DNA of 64,000 bases from Oopsacas minuta. Taxonomy: Eukaryota; Porifera; Hexactinellida; Lyssacinosida; Leucopsacidae. Shown piece by piece: positions 1-10,363 of the stretch. The position numbers and the translations under genes are program-made. Where the stretch lies: positions 248,160 to 312,159 of the forward strand of contig JAKMXF010000317.1 in NCBI GenBank assembly GCA_024704765.1. Direction: 5' to 3'. The number at the start of each line of letters is the position of its first letter. Position 1 is the stretch's first letter. The notes under the pieces were generated by a model that was not told the origin of the DNA, made no database searches, and saw only the letters and a program-made list of their open reading frames with translations.

Positions 1-1124
1 GACCACAAACGTAAGAGAAATTGTCGGGATGAGTTCTACAATTACGATGCATGTTTATAATTTGATTTGCTTGAATTCAAATAAGTAAAGTAATTTATAT
101 TCCAGGTATTGAATCAAAATAGGGATGCTCAATAGCAATTTAGTAACTAGGTAATACATACTATTGAAAAGATGGATATTGGATTTCAGAATAACTAGAC
201 GTGCTAGAGAAATTCTGATTTGCAGACTCGAGTTCAGCATTCAGAAGTATGCTAAGATAAATGTATGTGATCTCTGATGAGAAATCTTGTTTAGTTGTGT
301 TATTGAGTTAGTAAGTAACCAGTTTAAACAAATACTGCCAGAAAAATGTGTCATTTTATGACGTCAAAAAGGTGCTATTATCTCGATTTGGGTGCGAGAA
401 TTGGTTAAAACGAAGTGGTAAAATTATCGTGTTCCTTTTCGTTACGAATATAACACTTAGTAAGTAATCATCTTAAGACGTACTTTCGAGGGGGTAATTC
501 TCTGTGACCGTTCCTCAATCTAGTATAACAGTTGGTACTAAGTTTATGTTTGTACAAGCACAGTCATAAATATTTATGGAATTACAGTACCATTGTTGAC
601 AAAATTTGTGATTATGTTTTAACAAGTCGAAATGTCAAATTCCCCCACAAATGGGAAAACTTATTATCAACTCCCCTATAAATCGCAATTATAGCACGGA
701 CTGGGGGACCTGAGAACAACCATTAATAGGTGCATACCATTTCGTAAGCTGAGCCAGGATAGCGCAAGGCTACACTCGGGCCCAGGTCTGGCTTAACGAG
801 CGTACAACTCCGACCGTAATCGGATTAAGACGTACTCTCGGTTAGTTTGTACTAATTTTTGAATCCTGAGGGGGTAAGTCTTATTCTAGTACTATTGTAT
901 ATTTCATATCTTTCCACTTTAATCAAATCATCTTTTGAAATTATGATTAATCACTCTCTGACTTTGAGATCGCTCATATCCGCACCCATTACCCACCATA
1001 CAGCAAACATAATAACCATCTTTGTTGGATACAATAATGTTGAATTGTGTTTGGTGAATTTTCGATGCAAAATTGTTGCATAAAGTTTGTTTAGAATTTT
1101 GAGGGCAATTTTGTTGCATCGTGT
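1..1124. other. Intergenic, repeat remnants
   Basis: No gene is recognised here. Bases 335-455 match the reverse complement of about 27732-27855, sharing a block around 'atttgggtgcg' and 'ttggttaaaacgaag', so this is a dispersed repeat of unknown type. Bases 480-900 contain scattered 'aagacgtac' motifs that resemble the ends of the MITE family at 5467 and 42679, but no complete element can be bounded. Confidence 0.5.
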
Positions 1125-1169
1125 ATGGTAGCTAAAGTAAATTTAAGAATTTCTGACACAAATTTTAGA

Positions 1170-2369
1170 ATGGCTGCAGTTTTCAATGTCGATCAAAAGC
1201 TAGAAGCTCTGAAAATGGAAATACTACGAACTTTTGATGAACTTTACCAATATCTGTCAGATCGCAGAAATAGCCTTCTGTCTAGACTCGCTAAAATGAA
1301 GGAAGGACACGACAACAATGTAAAAATGGAGGAAGCAATAAAACAGTTGAGAATATCCAAAGATAAAAATCTAGCTACACTGGCTAGTAACTTGGTGGGA
1401 GGATCACTAAACACAATGAAACAAACACTAGATAGAGACATCGAACTGAAAATAGCTGAAAAGGTAAAAGTAGATAACTTGGAGTTTATTGAGTTCCGTT
1501 GTTACTCTTATAAAATTCGTAAAACCATTGATGAGATAGATTTGTTTGAAATCAGTCCTGAATACGTCAGCAGAGAAAACCCTATTCTTAAAGTTTGTAA
1601 GAGGGGTGATAGAAATGGAGAGTTGTATAATCCCAATGGAATAGCAGTAGATAGAGCAAGTAATGAATTGTATATTTGTGATTGTAGCAACAGTCGTATT
1701 CAAGTGTTGAATACCGAAGGAAAGTATATACGTTCTTTTGGGACTGACCACTTGTATGAGCCATGGGGTATATGTCTGTCAAAAGAGGAAGTATTCATTA
1801 CTGATAGAGCTACAGAGTCTCTTTTGAAGTTTAGTCTAGCAGGACAATTCTTAAAGGAAACAGGCTCAAGAGGCCATACAGAAGGACGATTTACTGGTAT
1901 CTCAGGATTGTGTCATGAAGCTGGGTTAATATATGTCTGTGATGCTAGTCTAGAAAGAATTCAAATATTTGATTCCAATCTTAACTTCATTAAACAGTTC
2001 GGCTACGGAGAACTCAAATTTCCAAGAGACATTACAATATTCTCTGACAGAATCTACATCCTATCTATAAACAACAACTCAATTCACTGCTATAACAGAG
2101 ACTGTACTCTCCGGAATATTATACAGCTGACTGGACAGGATCAGCAAATGACAGCAACTAGCTCCTTCACGATTGATAAGAAGGGGAACTTCTTAATTAC
2201 AGACAATACCGCTGAAAAAATCTGTATCTTCTCACCTCAAGGAGTGCTGAAGCATATTCTGGGTAGAGGGCATCTCTATAACTTATACGGTATTGTATTA
2301 GATAACTCAGATAATATTATATGTGTGAATTATGGCATTGATGATAATGCCTGTTTCCAGAAATATTAA
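1170..2369 (+). CDS. Coiled-coil NHL-repeat protein (TRIM-like without visible RING)
   Basis: The protein has an alpha-helical, charged N-terminal part (about residues 5-110, probable coiled coil) and then a run of NHL beta-propeller blades to the end. Blade signatures such as 'PNGIAVD', 'LYICDCSNSRIQVLN' and 'GKYIRSFG' recur at roughly 45-residue spacing. Coiled coil plus NHL is the arrangement of TRIM-NHL proteins, but no RING or B-box cysteine cluster is seen, so ubiquitin-ligase activity cannot be claimed. An in-frame ATG at 1125 would add 15 residues. I prefer the ATG at 1170 because 'tttTAG' ends one base before it, as at other starts in this window. It is intact and single-exon, and convergent with the CNBD2-like gene 245 bp away. 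It is a distant relative of the NHL copies at 13.4, 21.1 and 37.9 kb. Confidence 0.8.
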   Translation: MAAVFNVDQKLEALKMEILRTFDELYQYLSDRRNSLLSRLAKMKEGHDNNVKMEEAIKQLRISKDKNLATLASNLVGGSLNTMKQTLDRDIELKIAEKVKVDNLEFIEFRCYSYKIRKTIDEIDLFEISPEYVSRENPILKVCKRGDRNGELYNPNGIAVDRASNELYICDCSNSRIQVLNTEGKYIRSFGTDHLYEPWGICLSKEEVFITDRATESLLKFSLAGQFLKETGSRGHTEGRFTGISGLCHEAGLIYVCDASLERIQIFDSNLNFIKQFGYGELKFPRDITIFSDRIYILSINNNSIHCYNRDCTLRNIIQLTGQDQQMTATSSFTIDKKGNFLITDNTAEKICIFSPQGVLKHILGRGHLYNLYGIVLDNSDNIICVNYGIDDNACFQKY

Positions 2370-2613
2370 CTCTATCAATCCTCCAAACTAATCTTCCCAG
2401 TTATTCTATTTTCTATTTCTTTTAATTTTGTGTTATAGAATATTTGTATTTGTATTTTCAGAATGAATCTTATTCTAATTAAATTAACGGAATCCACATA
2501 CCTACACCCAAGAGTAGAGAATAATAGTTATTTATTCCGGACAGTTACATGAGAAACGGACCCTATAGGGAATCATATTTGCCCCATGGATCATAATGAA
2601 TGTTGACAAACAC

Positions 2614-3531
2614 TCATGATACCAATTTCGAAAGGGGTACAATCAGAGGGTGTGGATGGACCGACAGGATGATTTGACACATTTTCTTCATTTCCGACAC
2701 CTTAATAAATATTACTTCAACTAACTTTAGAAAATATTTGTTTAGAGTATCCAAGAAAGAAGTGCTAGCTCTACTTCTAAATTTAGACTTTGTAATTTGA
2801 AGTAATTTCGCTCCGTTACTGACTAACATCAAAGATTGTGTATTCAATTCCAAATTGCTCCCGCGGGCTCCTGTTTTAGCTAGGTGAGATTTGTAAATTT
2901 CTGTTAACTCAAAAACATCACCACGGGCCAGTTGTCTGAGTTGTAAATAGGCCTTGCCGTCTCTAGTAATGATACCGTCTATTCTAGAGACTGATTCCCG
3001 TGTAGATATTACTTTGAAAAGAAATATTAGTGTAAAATATTGTTTACATCGTATATTAATAACAACAACAACAACAAAAGTATTTATTAACAAGCTAAAC
3101 CTCATGACAATCGGCCCACGAAATTTCTCAAAACAGCGCGGACGGATATTGCATCCACCATGCCAAGAAGGCATCTCAACGAAAATTAGGCCTTCCGTTG
3201 GTGTTCCTATTACGAGGTCCCTGTACTTACAATCTTTACTCAATGACAGCTGTAATTGAGAGTATTGGCTAGGCTGTAATTCTGACAGATGTAAATGCCT
3301 ATTCACACTCTGACCAATCATGCTCGGCCTTTGGTCCAGTTTATCCACGTCAATTTCCTTCAAAACTCGACACTTGCCTTCTACGACTAAATAAAACAGC
3401 GAACATTCCATACTGTCCCTAACAACCACTTTGTTGATTGGGAATTCCTGTAGACGAGCTTCTAATACAACTTCCTCCAAATCTGATTGGCTCCAATTCT
3501 CGAAAAGATATACGTCTTTCACTGCCGACAT
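2614..3531 (-). CDS. Cyclic-nucleotide-binding-domain protein, CNBD2-like
   Basis: The first about 70 residues ('LFENWSQSDLEEVV', then 'FYLVVEGKCRVLKEI') have the beta-roll pattern of a cyclic nucleotide-binding domain. A later segment ('LRQLARGDVFELTEIY') resembles the second half of the same fold, with the phosphate-binding cassette interrupted by a long insertion. The best family match from memory is CNBD2, a testis-type cAMP-binding protein, but this rests on pattern similarity only. A hydrophobic stretch around 3000-3100 contains a GTT run and may be an unspliced intron, although no GT-AG pair there keeps the frame. The ATG follows 'TATTTTTAG' directly. It lies 330 bp downstream of NPRL2 on the same strand. 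Confidence 0.5.
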   Translation of the reverse strand: MSAVKDVYLFENWSQSDLEEVVLEARLQEFPINKVVVRDSMECSLFYLVVEGKCRVLKEIDVDKLDQRPSMIGQSVNRHLHLSELQPSQYSQLQLSLSKDCKYRDLVIGTPTEGLIFVEMPSWHGGCNIRPRCFEKFRGPIVMRFSLLINTFVVVVVINIRCKQYFTLIFLFKVISTRESVSRIDGIITRDGKAYLQLRQLARGDVFELTEIYKSHLAKTGARGSNLELNTQSLMLVSNGAKLLQITKSKFRSRASTSFLDTLNKYFLKLVEVIFIKVSEMKKMCQIILSVHPHPLIVPLSKLVS

Positions 3532-3861
3532 CTAAAAATAGAAAATTTCCCATAAAATTCTAATTTTAGTATCATTTACCTTAAAATACTCGTTTTCACC
3601 TGTTTAGTGAGAAGTGTGAAAATTGCTTACATAATTGCAAATTTTTAAAGACATTTCACAGTCATCTACCCGTTTATAAGGAATCTTAAATTGTACAATT
3701 ATGGTCCCGAAGCGTTAAAGTAACATATTTTCCATCAGTAATATCCAAGTAATTATCACGGTCTCTTCAGCTTCGATATAACAGGAGATCACTGTCCTTA
3801 CATATAATTATTACATTTGAATTCACAAAGATCGGACGAAAAGGCCATATACAATTAATGA
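3532..3861. other. Short intergenic spacer with MITE remnant
   Basis: Bases about 3690-3800 contain 'attatcacggtctcttcagc' and 'ggtcccgaagcg', which resemble the MITE at 5112-5259 and its right flank ('attatcgcggtcccctgagc'). No gene is seen. Confidence 0.4.
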
Positions 3862-5055
3862 TTACACGTATAGAGTAGTGTACTCGTTTTCCTCAAGGAT
3901 CTGTAACGCAAAATCTCTATGAAAACCACCTTGACTCCAACAGAGTGCATCAACCTGTACAAAATCTTCATTCCTTCCCAACAGCCCGGATAATCTACTA
4001 CTAACAGACGGTGATAAATACAGATATTCTTTGAGAGGAATAATAATTTTTTTGAAAATTCCAAATTCTATGATTCTTCGAAGCAGTGTTGTCTGTCCTA
4101 GCAGTAACATCTCGTTAAGTTATAACCGGTAAAGTTGGTAGAGGGATTGTGCATGTTTCAGTGATAAAAATAATCTTATAACTTCGTTAATGCATACCAT
4201 TTGCAAGTCAAAATCTCTACGTAAATACGTGAGCATTTCACCTTGAAATTCTGTGCTATTTAACAACAAGGAAATTCTCGGAGAAATCAAATACGCATTC
4301 GTGTATTGAAAAATAGGCACGAAGCCTTGGAGAATATTAAAATATTGCAAATGTCTGCTAACATCAATACCGATTTCCTTCAGGGATACGTCACTATCTT
4401 TTGCAATAGATGATAAAGGCCTAATTTCGTCCATGTGTGATAGAACCTCTGCGATTGTGAGGTCAAGTTCTGTATGCGAAATTGTCCGTATGTTATGCTG
4501 GAAAACTAGGACGGATTTAGAATCAATAGGCTCAAGAAGTGTGTCAGTATTCGTAGGTAAATCTTTGAGAAATAACCAATTACAGTCGGTTATTTCAAGA
4601 TTCACTTCGCCAACAGTTCGTAATCCGTGGAGAATAGCATTTAAAATATTCTGAAAATTATCTGAGTCATATGGCGAACTGAAAAACGCTTCCTCGATCT
4701 CATAAATACTAAATTCATTTACAATTTTCGTTAAGACTGCGTGATATGGGAAAACATCCAAATTCCCATCAAAGCACAGCAGACAATTGAAGCTGTATTG
4801 ATTTCTCTTATACTGTCCACCTAAGATACATTTTGCATGACCAATATACTTCCTATTTTCGTGGAAAAGTGTTAGAGTACGATCAAAAAGCGAAAGGGGT
4901 GGAAACACAAAATTTCGTATTCGTGATATGTGTTCATCTGTTAGGTAGCCGAGGGGAGCTTGTTGCAGTAGGGTAGGGCCTAGACTTGTGAATTCCAGAA
5001 ATAATATAGCAGAAGGAATTGGGAAGTTTTCAATAATTGAGTTTGTTGAAGTCAT
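3862..5055 (-). CDS. NPRL2: GATOR1 subunit NPRL2
   Basis: NPRL2 is part of the GATOR1 complex, the GTPase-activating complex for Rag GTPases that restrains TORC1 when amino acids are scarce. The N-terminus 'ILFLEFTSLGPTLL' matches the family's longin-domain start. The order of the remaining blocks also fits: 'YSFNCLLCFDG', 'LTIAEVLSHMDEIRPLSSIAKDSDV', 'FQYTNAYLISP' and, near the end, 'IIEFGIFKKIIIPLKEY'. Translation meets an in-frame TAA at 4120-4122. A 51-nt GT-AG intron (4126 to 4076, GTTATA...CGAAG) removes it and keeps the frame. The start is the ATG at 5055, two bases after 'ACTAG'; the upstream in-frame codon at 5094 is TTG. An alternative reading is a recent nonsense mutation. Confidence 0.82.
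4076..4126 (-). other. Predicted 51-nt intron in NPRL2
   Basis: It runs from GTTATAAC to CGAAG on the minus strand. It is a multiple of three and contains the only in-frame stop of the gene. 'CTTAAC' inside it could be a branch site. Not proven without cDNA. Confidence 0.5.
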
Positions 5056-5111
5056 TGCTAGTTTAAGCTTTGAAACGTTATATCCATAGTCCAAAATGAC
5101 AAGATATAATA

Positions 5112-5259
5112 CAGTAGACTCCGATTGTTAGAGCTATGGTCCCAAACCGTAACATATATCAGTCACATCGAAGTACAGTAGACTATGGACAGAACTCCAC
5201 AGGTTAATCAGGTCAAAATGGCCTGGTCCCGATGTGACCCTATTAAGTGGAGTCTACTG
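5112..5259. mobile_element. 148-bp MITE, TA target site
   Basis: The element begins 'CAGTAGACTCC' and ends with the inverted copy 'GGAGTCTACTG', flanked by TA on both sides. It has no coding capacity. The CAGTAGA-type termini are typical of Tc1/pogo-derived MITEs. Confidence 0.7.
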
Positions 5260-5466
5260 TAATTATCGCGGTCCCCTGAGCTTCGATATGACTGGGTAGA
5301 CATTATTTCCCCAAAAAAATAAATTGACAATATTTACTCACCAATGCAGATAGCTTCTCTCATTCATCTGCAATCTGTTCACTACATTACTACCTCTTGT
5401 ATCTTTATTAGCGGTGCGAATAATCGGTGATCTGTCAAGCAATTCCATTCAGCAAAAGCACACTTA

Positions 5467-5561
5467 CAGTAGAACCCGGTTAATAATACAATCCCTATTC
5501 AGATAAGACGTACGTGCTAATGTTGTTTCCAGAGGGAGTAGGTCTTATCCGAGTTCTACTG
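5467..5561. mobile_element. 95-bp MITE, CAGTAGAAC family
   Basis: Terminal inverted repeats 'CAGTAGAACYCGG' are flanked by TA. It belongs to the same family as 42679-42831. A half copy starts at 5666 ('CAGTAGAATTCGG') and fades by about 5775, where 'cggataagacgtac' recurs. Confidence 0.7.
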
Positions 5562-5775
5562 TATTTACTATACAACATTGACATCATAATGGTAAAGGAA
5601 ACTATGTGGCGGTGTCGAGTCGTGATTAGGGAACGAATGGAGCTTATGTCAGGCGCGCTAATATACAGTAGAATTCGGTTAGTAAGTGACAAGACGTACT
5701 TTTCTCTAAAACAGATCATCAATTCTTGTTTTAATTATATATGAAGAATATTCGGATAAGACGTACCGCCAATTA

Positions 5776-6070
5776 ATCGTAAGGGACGAATTTTGTCCTT
5801 ACCCCCGGTGCAAATATTCATAGATTATCCCTTTAACCATCGTAACGGACATTTTCTATTCGTATGTCTTTCGTCATTGCGTCCCATATACAGCAAATCT
5901 CACATTAGACAACGAAATACGCGAATTGATTTCAACAATGTTTATCGAGGAAATAATTAAATTAGCAGTGAGAATATAAACAAAACATTCGCATTTAAAT
6001 ACGGAACAATTCACAGTAATTGTTATTTAATATATTACAAAAACTAGACAATACAAAATGGTCATTCATA
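5776..6070. other. Intergenic, nothing recognised
   Basis: AT-rich sequence between the MITE cluster and the mariner element. No ORF or repeat is identified. Confidence 0.4.
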
Positions 6071-6258
6071 TCAGGGCGTTCAATAAGTCTTGCGGGTCAT
6101 GATATATCTTAGGAGTTAGTCAAGTAATATATCTAACTTTCATATATTATAAGCCCATATAGTTAAACTCCATATACTGAAAGTTTAAGCTTATTCAATA
6201 CAAATTATGAATTTTTGAGATAGTTACGTGTAGTCAATTTATACCCACTGTTGAATTT

Positions 6259-7522
6259 ATGGCTTCAAAGGATGATAATTTCAACCTCAAATGGCGAGCT
6301 TACATAGAGTTTCGCACTATACTCAAGATTCAGCCCGTACAGCTCTTCAGCGAGTTACAGGAGATATTGTGCGTGGATTGCCCTTCCAGATCTACTGTAG
6401 AGCGATGGGCTGCCCGTTTTAGATCTGGTGATGCTGATGTCACAGATTTACCTCGATCTGGAAGACTGGTATCCGCCACCACTTCAGAGAATATCGCACT
6501 CATTGAAAGTATGGTCATGGAAGACAAGTGCATTACTGTCAATCAGTTAGAACAAAGTATGGAGATTTCATCGGGAGCTATTCATACAATTCTGACGACT
6601 GAGCTTGGCTACCGATCGATTTGTGGGAAATGGGTCCCGCATAAGCTCAGTGAGAATCAAAGGTTGGTACGACTGAATATTACCAAGAAACTCTTGGAAA
6701 CTTATGAGAACTGCGATTCTAGACGCCTAACAGAAATTATTACTGGTGACGAAACGTGGGTGTACTATTCAACACCATATAGCAAGTATAAGAAGCGATC
6801 ATAGGTGAGGGGCGACGAACAACCGGCGAAAATTCCTTGGCCCGACTTCAGAAAACCTAAGATTATGTATACCGTAAAGTGGAGCTACTTTGGCCCACTG
6901 GATTTGCATTAGCCCAAATATCAAAGCTCCAAAGAAACTAGATTAGATTCAGTATTGTACTTGAAAATGACTTGCCAAATTTTTAGCGAATTTTCAAATA
7001 TCGGTAGACAATTCCGAAAACAAATACAATATCTATTCAATAAGTAAGAACTTTCAATGTTTGGGCTAAAGCAAACCCAGTGGGCCAAAGTAGCCCCAGT
7101 TTACGGTACCATCTTCTTCAGTAGTAATGGAATTGTCTTGCAATTACCTTGTGAGAGTGGCAAGACTGTTACTGCTACTTTCTTTAGAGCAAGTGCTTCC
7201 AAATTTGATAAAAAATATAGAAATTACCGCCCGAAAACCGGAACTCGAGGAATGAAGATTTTTAATTGATAACGCCAGTTCCCATACAGCTAAGCTTACC
7301 AAAAATTTCTTGGATGTAGAAGGGTTAGAATTACTTCCCCATCCACCATACTCACCAGACCTAGCTCCGTGTGATTTTTGGCTATTCCCCAAGCTTAAAA
7401 TCTACCTTCAAGGCAAAGATTTTAACACATTACAAGCACTCGGAACGGGCCTATACCAGTACTTCAAATCCATCCCCAAGAAGAGTACAGAAATGTGTTT
7501 TACAAGTGGGTTGAAAGGTTAA
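6259..7522 (+). pseudogene. mariner transposase, broken
   Basis: The N-terminal helix-turn-helix part is open from the ATG at 6259 and includes 'RPSGRL'-like linker sequence and the first catalytic block 'TGDETWVYY'. A stop at 6802 lies where a tryptophan codon is expected. The reading frame is then split by a MITE at 6872-7106. The second and third catalytic aspartates are visible in 'IDNASSHTA' and 'YSPDLAPCDFWLF', with 34 residues between them (DD34D). Further frame changes lie near 7270. It cannot be active. Confidence 0.85.
6872..7106. mobile_element. 235-bp MITE, CCGTAAA family
   Basis: It has inverted termini 'CCGTAAAGTGGAGCTACTTT' and 'AAAGTAGCCCCAGTTTACGG', flanked by TA. Removing the element and one TA rejoins the transposase reading frame on both sides, so boundaries and target duplication are well supported. 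The second copy is at 51107-51324. Confidence 0.85.
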
Positions 7523-7689
7523 AACTTTGTGAATCTGCAGGAGGGGATTACTTTGAATAAATAATATAGTGAATTAGTGTGTATAGTGTTTGTATCATAT
7601 TCTATGATATCACCCGAAAGACTTATTGAACGCCCTAGTAAGAAGTAAATAGCAAATTACAATTTGACAGTACAGGGTGTAACACAATA

Positions 7690-9033
7690 CAGGGTGTCTC
7701 ATAAGTTTTTTCACCTTATTCATCAAGCCAGTAAATTGTATTTATTGTAAAGAATCATTAGACTATTTGCCAATGTATTCACCGTTAAGTTCAATACAAG
7801 AATTAATGCGGTTTGGCATTCCATCGATTAAATTCTGGAGAATCGATGGGCTAATACCACTCCAGATATTTTCCAAGATTTTCGCGAGTTGTTTTAGATT
7901 AGTAGCGGGCTTCCTCTTGTCCAGCTCTGCCTGCATAATGGCCCACAGATTTTCTATAGGATTCAAATCTGGCGAGTTACTAGGCCATATATCTTTCGCC
8001 CAGAATCCTGGTAAATGATCAGAAAGCCACTTCTGTGTCTTTATAGCAGTATGAGCAGGGGCTCCATCCTGCATAAAAAAAGTGTCGGATATCTTTCGAT
8101 ACAATTTCCTCTGAGTCAGGGGCCCTCTCATCTTCTTACGTTTATAGGTAGGGAGACAGCACTTATCCAGTATTTCATTGATATAATAGTCCGCATTCAC
8201 AGAATGTCTTGGGGAGATTAGATGGAGTTCTGATAGTCCACGATGACTCATCATTCCCCAGACCATTAATCTTGGAGGATTTTTCACCGTTTCGACTGGA
8301 GTGATATTACGCGAACTGACGTCCCAAACCCGATCATTCTGTGAATTTGTAGGGTGAAAAAGCTCAAAGGGGCTTTCATCACTGAAGAAAACTCGCTCCC
8401 AATCAAGTGAAGTCCAAGATTTATGCTCAAGACAGAACTTGACCCTTTTAGACTTCTGTACTTCCGTCAATTTAGGGTTTGATGGCCGTTTATACGCTTT
8501 AGCCCCAATAGAATTGTGTAAATAACGGTGAACAGTATCTTTACTAATAGCAACATATTTACTTGAAATATATTTCGCCAATTTCCGAGTTGAATGCCAT
8601 CGTTTGCCTATGGATTTTCGAATTATTATTTTTGGGACCCGGGAAAGTTTCGGCGGACGTCCAGAACGAGGCTTGTCATTGAGCATTTCTCCAGCTTTTT
8701 GCTTTTTGTTCCAATTCTTTACGGTTCGAATTGTGACTCCAAGTGTGTCAGCAACTGTTCTTTGAGTGGAACCAGCTAGTAGCATACCTATCGCTCTCTC
8801 GCGGATGGATAATCTCGTCATTTTGACATCCATAATATTGAAATTTGATAATTATACAAAGTATCGCAAAATGAATCACAAAATTAAATATTTGATACTA
8901 CTCATGGTTGAGAACATTAATCAACTATAAATTGACAATACTAAAATAAATGGGTAGGTAGTAAATGAGGTAGACTGATTTCTGTTCAAATATATTGAAA
9001 TACTAATGGTGAAAAAACTTTTGAGACACCCTG
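7690..9033 (-). mobile_element. Intact Tc1-like DD37E element (1344 bp)
   Basis: Terminal inverted repeats of about 26 bp ('CAGGGTGTCTCATAAG...' against 'CAGGGTGTCTCAAAAG...') are flanked by TA at 7688-7689 and 9034-9035. It carries one uninterrupted transposase gene. It is inserted inside the left terminal repeat of a related older element. Intact ends plus an intact gene suggest it is recent and possibly autonomous. Confidence 0.9.
7763..8833 (-). CDS. Tc1/mariner-superfamily transposase, DD37E
   Basis: A 356-residue uninterrupted transposase. Residues 1-110 hold the paired-type helix-turn-helix DNA-binding region with 'GRPPKLSR' between the two halves. The catalytic residues are D152 in 'FFSDESPFE', D256 in 'FMQDGAPAHT' and E294 in 'SPDLNPIENLW'. 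There are 37 residues between the second D and the E, rather than the 34 of classical Tc1. This is the DD37E spacing known from a distinct Tc1/mariner lineage. It should bind the element's 26-bp termini and cut and paste into TA. The start ATG is clear. It is related to, but clearly different from, the decayed protein at 9222-10276. Confidence 0.9.
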   Translation of the reverse strand: MDVKMTRLSIRERAIGMLLAGSTQRTVADTLGVTIRTVKNWNKKQKAGEMLNDKPRSGRPPKLSRVPKIIIRKSIGKRWHSTRKLAKYISSKYVAISKDTVHRYLHNSIGAKAYKRPSNPKLTEVQKSKRVKFCLEHKSWTSLDWERVFFSDESPFELFHPTNSQNDRVWDVSSRNITPVETVKNPPRLMVWGMMSHRGLSELHLISPRHSVNADYYINEILDKCCLPTYKRKKMRGPLTQRKLYRKISDTFFMQDGAPAHTAIKTQKWLSDHLPGFWAKDIWPSNSPDLNPIENLWAIMQAELDKRKPATNLKQLAKILENIWSGISPSILQNLIDGMPNRINSCIELNGEYIGK

Positions 9034-9221
9034 TAGATGACTACCTCACTGACCTATATCTATATAACCACACTCATATTTATTTAACTATAATAAAAAT
9101 TTTGCCATTATCCGATTATATCAATGCTTTGGTACCATTATTTATGCATATTCAAACTAATGTTCATGTCTATGTCCAAAAATATTTAAATAGTTATGCT
9201 CCCTATATCTTAGCAATATCA

Positions 9222-10276
9222 TGGTCAAAGAACACAAGATCAATATTAGAAACCAGGCTGTAGGGATGTTATTAGGTGGGATGACGCAAAGACGCGTTTG
9301 CAATTTACTTGGAGCATCCTTGCGTACTGTCGGATGATGGTGGACCCAATACCAGAAGGGAATCTCATTGGAAAATAACGTGGTAGAGGACGGAAGGTTT
9401 CCTAATCAAAAATTGGAAAAATCATCATTTCTAAGTCACTAACAAAGAAACACCAATATACAAGAAAATTGTCGAGAAAACTTACGTCTAAGGGTATTAT
9501 AGCATCACATATGACTGTCCAAAGGTATCTCAAGAATTCTATTGGAGCAACTAGTTATAAAAGACCGCTTCAGCCAAAATTATCCGAAAAACAGATTAAA
9601 GATCAGATTTCTTTCTGTGAAGAGAGAGTCAATTGGACTGTTCAAGATTGGGGTATGGTGTTATTTTCTGATGAATCCCCCTGTGAATTATTCCACACAC
9701 CGAATAAACAAATTGATCGTGTATGGGCAAGGGAGAAAGAATCAGTGGCCCCTCAATGAGAAAATTTAATTTTCTTCTAAGATACATGTTTGGGGAATGA
9801 TGTCATACTATGCGATATCAGAACTGCATATTATACCTAAGTCCTTTACAGTTACTGTAAAATATTTTATCGAAGAAATACTGAAGAAGTCTCTGAAGAT
9901 CGCACTAAGGAGGAAAAGGATGACTGGATCTGTTCTAGTCAGAAGATTACTCCCAAACATGTCCAGGTACATCTTTCTGCAGGACGGGGCACCAGCTCAT
10001 AATGCCATAAAGACTCAAGATTGGTGTAAAGACAATCTGAATTCCTTTTGGGAGAAAGGTATTTGGCCAGGCAACTCGCCAGACTTAAACCCAATAGAGA
10101 ATTTATGGGCCATCATCCAAAGCAAAATTAATGAAATAGAAGTAGCAACCAATCTAAATATGCTTGATAAACAGCTGAAACTGGCATGGTCTCAGATTTC
10201 CCCTGAGATTCTCAACAATCTGGTGAGTGGTATGCCCAAAAGGATTAAAACATGTTTCAAATATAAAGGCGGATAG
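9222..10276 (+). pseudogene. DD37E Tc1-like transposase, degenerate
   Basis: The gene begins with an ATG at 9222 whose translation ('AVGMLLGGMTQRRVCNLLGA') parallels residues 14-33 of the intact transposase next door. A stop follows within 40 codons. Two later open segments (9469-9759 and 9797-10276) contain the catalytic blocks 'VLFSDESPCELF', 'FLQDGAPAHNA' and 'SPDLNPIENLW', again with 37-residue spacing. Several stops and frame changes show long inactivity. Confidence 0.85.
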
Positions 10277-10363
10277 TTAGGAAATTAGATTGGACAGTGA
10301 ATTCATCGAACGTTAATTTATGCATATTTTTTCTGTAAGTCATCAATTATGTTACACCCTGTA

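Larger units (their letters stand above)
6071..7638 (+). mobile_element. mariner element (DD34D), interrupted
   Basis: The terminal inverted repeats share 'AGGGCGTTCAATAAGTCTT' at both ends, with TA at 6069-6070 and 7639-7640. Without the nested MITE at 6872-7106 it is about 1.33 kb, the usual mariner length. It sits directly beside the DD37E Tc1-like element that starts at 7673. Confidence 0.85.
7673..10361 (+). mobile_element. Outer Tc1-like DD37E element, split by a nested copy
   Basis: The left end is 'CAGGGTGTAACACAATA', then an inserted element (7690-9033), then the continuation 'GATGACTACC'. The right end (inverted) reads 'CAGGGTGTAACATAATT' followed by GATGACT, so the left terminal repeat is completed only after removing the insert. 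TA flanks lie at 7671-7672 and 10362-10363. The transposase is degenerate. The element lies in a relic of NHL upstream sequence. Confidence 0.88.

Noticed and set aside
3000-3100. Hydrophobic valine-rich stretch in the CNBD2-like protein as a membrane segment
   Set aside because: It is encoded by a GTT microsatellite and looks like intronic or slippage sequence.
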